Source: Planctomycetaceae bacterium
GTDB taxonomy: Bacteria > Planctomycetota > Planctomycetia > Gemmatales > Gemmataceae
Direction: 5' to 3'
Assembly (NCBI GenBank): GCA_013823135.1
Contig: PNLP01000032.1
Span: 17,407 to 81,406, forward strand
DNA length: 64,000 nucleotides
Shown here: positions 61,428 through 64,000 of the stretch, one piece after another
How the letters are laid out: the number at the start of each line of letters is the position of its first letter
How positions within the stretch are numbered: the first letter of the stretch is position 1
The notes under the pieces: generated by a model
What the model saw: the letters and a program-made list of their open reading frames with translations, nothing else
What the model was told of the DNA's origin: nothing
Databases searched by the model: none
Translations under genes and position numbers: made by a program

Positions 61428-61485
61428 TTAGCCGCGACCGGAGGGAGCGCGTGAGGTCTCACGCGCTCCCTCCGGTCGCGGCTAA
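61428..61485. repeat. Perfect 28-bp palindrome (family A, copy 3)
   Basis: Arms 61428-61455 and 61458-61485 are exact reverse complements with a 2-base loop; the arm begins TTAGCCGCGACCGGAGGGAG. It lies in the 78-bp gap between def and fmt. Confidence 0.95.
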
Positions 61486-61500
61486 CCATTCGGAGTGTGA

Positions 61501-62490
61501 ATGCGAATTGTGATGATGGGCACCGGGACATTCGCGGAACCGACGTTCGAGGCGTTACTCGCGGCATTCGGCAGTGATGTCGTTGGCCTCGTGACCCAGC
61601 CCGAACGCGACGCCGGCAACAAACGTGGCAGCACGCGCCAGACCGGCAAGGGCATGGCAAACCTCGCCGCCGCTGCGGGTGTTGCAGTTGCCCAACCCGA
61701 AAGCATCAACACACCGGAAGGGCTGGAACAGCTTCGCGGAATGCGGCCCGATCTGCTCGTCGTCGCGGCGTATGGTCAGATTCTCTCGAAGGACGTGCTT
61801 TCGACGCCGACCCGCGGCACGATCAACGTTCATGCCTCGCTGTTGCCGAAGTATCGCGGCGCGGCTCCGGTGGCGTATGCGATCCTCGGCGGCGAGAAAC
61901 AGACCGGCGTGACGATCATCAAGGTGACGCCCGGCCTCGATTCCGGCGACATGATCCTTCAGGAATCGCTCGACATCGCCCCTGACGACACAACCGGCAC
62001 GCTGGAAGCGCGGCTCGCGGCTCTTGGTGCGAGAATGGCCGTCGATGCGGTGCGAAAGTATCAGACTGGCGGCCCAGTGGACGGCGTGAAGCAAGACCCG
62101 GCGCTTGTGACGAAGGCCCCGAAGATCAAGAAGGAGTTCGGCCTGATCGACTGGACGAAGCCGGCCGATTACATCGAGCGATTCGTGCGAGCGATGCAAC
62201 CGTGGCCCACCGCTTACACGTTCTTTCATCGCCCCGGCAAGCCACCCATGCGGGTGATTATTGCGAACGCCCACCCTGGAGTGGGGCCGCGATTTGAAGA
62301 AGTTGTTCCCGGGACACCCTTTGTATTGGACCCCGAGAACGACTCGATTTATGTGAAGACTGGGGGTCGCGAGTTGCTTGCGATTGAAGGACTCCAACCA
62401 GCCGGAAAGAAGAAGATGTCGGCAGTCGAGTTTCTCCGCGGTTATCCCATCATCGAAGGCATGCGATTCGGTCCGGAAGTGCTCGCATGA
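61501..62490 (+). CDS. fmt: Methionyl-tRNA formyltransferase
   Basis: The 329-residue protein starts MRIVMMGTGTFAEPTFEALL. The formyltransferase signature is INVHASLLPKYRGAAPVAYA (catalytic Asn and His) with PGLDSGDMILQ supplying the catalytic Asp. The C-terminal OB-fold part has FGLIDWTKPADYIERFVRAM. It transfers a formyl group from 10-formyl-THF to Met-tRNA(fMet) before initiation, the reverse task of def. It overlaps rsmB by 4 bases (ATGA), so translation is coupled. Confidence 0.97.
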   Translation: MRIVMMGTGTFAEPTFEALLAAFGSDVVGLVTQPERDAGNKRGSTRQTGKGMANLAAAAGVAVAQPESINTPEGLEQLRGMRPDLLVVAAYGQILSKDVLSTPTRGTINVHASLLPKYRGAAPVAYAILGGEKQTGVTIIKVTPGLDSGDMILQESLDIAPDDTTGTLEARLAALGARMAVDAVRKYQTGGPVDGVKQDPALVTKAPKIKKEFGLIDWTKPADYIERFVRAMQPWPTAYTFFHRPGKPPMRVIIANAHPGVGPRFEEVVPGTPFVLDPENDSIYVKTGGRELLAIEGLQPAGKKKMSAVEFLRGYPIIEGMRFGPEVLA

Positions 62491-63869
62491 CGATCACCGC
62501 TCGCATGATTGCGGCCGACGTACTGGACCGCTCCCGTTCACACGACGCCTTCGCCACCGAACTGATCGACGACGCCGTCACACGCTCCGGCATCAGCCCG
62601 CAGGATCGCCGCTTCCTCACGCAACTCGTCTTCGGCGTCATCCGGCGCAAGGGCACGCTCGACTCGCTGCTGCGGCCGTTCATCAAGATCCCGCACCACG
62701 CCGTGCAACCGCGGGTGTGGGATGCCCTGCATCTCGGGGCGTTTCAACTCGCGTTCCTCACGGGCGTTCCCACGCACGCCGCCGTGAACGAGACGGTCGA
62801 ACTCGCGAACCACATCGGCAGTCCGCAGGCGAAGGGCTTCATCAACAGCATCATGCGGCGCGTGTCGGAGTTGGTGACGGACGACTTCACGGACAAACCC
62901 GCTGCCGATGTCGTGCCGGTTGATTGGTCTCCACTCGTGGGAGAGGGCAAGTCCACAGGCCGTTATCGCAAGCTCACACGCCCGATTCTTCCGGATCCCG
63001 TCGCGGCCCCCGCTGACTACTTTGCCCAGGCGTTCTCGTTCCCGAAGTGGCTTGCCGACCTCTGGCACACGCGCTTCAAGCCCGAGGAATGTATCCGGCT
63101 CGGGTTCTGGTTCAACGCGCCGCCGCCGCTGTGGATTCGCGTCAACAAGCTGCACAGCACCCGTGAAACGTATCGCATTCGCCTCGCAGCGGGCCTCATC
63201 GAGTCCGAAACGGGCGAGCACCCGCAATCGCTGCGATTCCCCGAACACCACCCGATTCGCGCTTTGCCCGGCTACGACGATGGCGCCTTCGCGGTGCAGG
63301 ATCATTCCTCGATGCTCGTCGCATCGGCGTTGAACACGCAGCCCGGAATGCGCGTCCTCGATTTGTGTGCCGCCCCCGGCGGCAAGACGACGCACCTCGC
63401 CGAACTGATGGACAACCGAGGCTTCATCACGGCGTGCGACACCGACCCGCGACGCCTCGAAACCGTGACGACGCTCGCTCAGCGACTCCGCATCAAGGGG
63501 ATCCGCACCGTCCTGATGCCCGAGAACGGCGAACCGCCCCCCGGCCCGTTCGACGCGGCGCTGGTGGATGCACCGTGTAGCAATACAGGCGTGCTGGGTC
63601 GTCGGCCCGAAGTGCGCTGGCGTCTGAGGCCTACTGAGTTGCAGTACCTGATCCGCCTGCAAACGCGATTGCTGTTCAGCGCCATCGACCGCGTGAAGTC
63701 CGGCGGCCTGATCGTGTACTCGACATGCAGCATTGAGCCTGCCGAGAACGACGGCGTGGTGAAGGCGGTGATGCAAGGGATGCGGTCGCTGAAGCTGGAA
63801 GCGGAACACCACGCCATTCCCGGTCAGCCCTCCGACGGCGGCTACTGGGCACGCCTCCGCAAGGGATGA
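62487..63869 (+). CDS. rsmB: 16S rRNA (cytosine-C5) methyltransferase, RsmB/NOL1-NOP2-sun family
   Basis: The 460-residue protein has an N-terminal NusB-like helical domain (about 1-140; FLTQLVFGVIRRKGTLDSLL, LGAFQLAFLTGVPTHAAVNE). The SAM-dependent methyltransferase domain has RVLDLCAAPGGKTTHLAELM, then the DAPCSNTGVLGRRPEVRWR motif and YSTCSIEPAEND. Both family cysteines (in DAPCSN and STCSI) are present, so it should be active; RsmB methylates C967 of 16S rRNA in E. coli. A ~50-residue linker between the NusB and methyltransferase parts is longer than usual. It is the last gene of the def-fmt-rsmB operon. Confidence 0.95.
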   Translation: MTITARMIAADVLDRSRSHDAFATELIDDAVTRSGISPQDRRFLTQLVFGVIRRKGTLDSLLRPFIKIPHHAVQPRVWDALHLGAFQLAFLTGVPTHAAVNETVELANHIGSPQAKGFINSIMRRVSELVTDDFTDKPAADVVPVDWSPLVGEGKSTGRYRKLTRPILPDPVAAPADYFAQAFSFPKWLADLWHTRFKPEECIRLGFWFNAPPPLWIRVNKLHSTRETYRIRLAAGLIESETGEHPQSLRFPEHHPIRALPGYDDGAFAVQDHSSMLVASALNTQPGMRVLDLCAAPGGKTTHLAELMDNRGFITACDTDPRRLETVTTLAQRLRIKGIRTVLMPENGEPPPGPFDAALVDAPCSNTGVLGRRPEVRWRLRPTELQYLIRLQTRLLFSAIDRVKSGGLIVYSTCSIEPAENDGVVKAVMQGMRSLKLEAEHHAIPGQPSDGGYWARLRKG

Positions 63870-63905
63870 AACAAAGCCCACCCATTGCAATGGGGTGCCC
63901 CTGCA

Positions 63906-64000
63906 TTTTTTGGCGAGCTTGGGAGGGCGAGGCTCCTGCCGAGCCGTTTTCGTGGGAGAAATCACGGCTCGGCAGGAGCCTCGCCCTCCCAGTGCCAAAA
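63906..64000. repeat. Perfect 28-bp palindrome (family F) with outer TTTTTTGGC / GCCAAAA
   Basis: Arms 63920-63947 and 63964-63991 are exact reverse complements with a 16-base loop (arm TGGGAGGGCGAGGCTCCTGC). Outside them, TTTTTTGGC at 63906-63914 faces GCCAAAA at 63994-64000, so the symmetry extends to the window edge. A half copy lies in the ThuA giant gene at 49004-49028. Confidence 0.94.

Overview
The window is a stretch of a high-GC planctomycete chromosome, most likely from the Gemmataceae. The evidence is the density of planctomycete-typical families: DUF1501 proteins, a PSD1/DUF1549 protein with a CxxCH heme site, a ThuA / PVC-dehydrogenase / heme giant, a DUF1559 prepilin with an H-x9-DG-type motif, Tat-exported Gfo/Idh/MocA oxidoreductases, a small Gemmata-type paralogous secreted protein and a PEP-CTERM protein. 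There are no phage, plasmid, transposase or CRISPR genes. One tRNA is present, tRNA-Leu(GAG).

Layout. 1-10 kb: the tail of a DUF1501 gene, a secreted PPC-domain protein, a small secreted protein, a PEP-CTERM/autotransporter-repeat surface protein, the fluoride channel gene crcB coupled to a large alpha-mannosidase-like gene, and an alginate-export-type porin. 10-18 kb: a DUF433 gene with a broken toxin-like partner, an oxidoreductase, tRNA-Leu, an aldo/keto reductase, an alpha/beta hydrolase, an unknown gene, and two related exported proteins sharing the motif GIYPVPGMGPPGAVA. 18-34 kb: a VWA protein and a DUF4139 (MuiA-like) protein, then a response regulator and sensor kinase, a 2247-residue secretin, an overlapping lipoprotein-like gene, and a lipocalin-like/YHS protein. 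34-41 kb: a membrane HEAT protein with a PLDES-repeat tail, an unknown protein with an internal duplication, DUF3299 and DUF4261 genes with overlapping ends, and a second Gfo/Idh/MocA protein. 41-53 kb: a minus-strand cluster reading ROK repressor, DUF1559 prepilin, small lipoprotein, 1455-residue ThuA/dehydrogenase/cytochrome, PSD1 cytochrome, DUF1501; this looks like an export-and-degradation module for sugars or other polymers. 53-61 kb: a zinc-ribbon membrane protein, a thioredoxin-fold protein, an aldehyde dehydrogenase and a CehA/McbA-type metallohydrolase with EF-hands. 60.8-64 kb: the housekeeping set def-fmt-rsmB.

Two things stand out. First, the secretin carries about a dozen N-domain-like modules, where typical type II secretins have three or four, separated by long glycine-rich loops; it sits next to its own two-component pair. 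Second, the gaps between genes are filled with long, often perfect palindromes (arms 17-34 bp) in several sequence families, at least four of them recurring within the window. Three of these elements lie inside genes: one supplies the hydrophobic core of a signal peptide, one is a full palindrome in frame in the mannosidase-like gene, and one is a half copy in frame in the ThuA giant.

All calls come from reading the sequence and translations; no database search or structure prediction was run.
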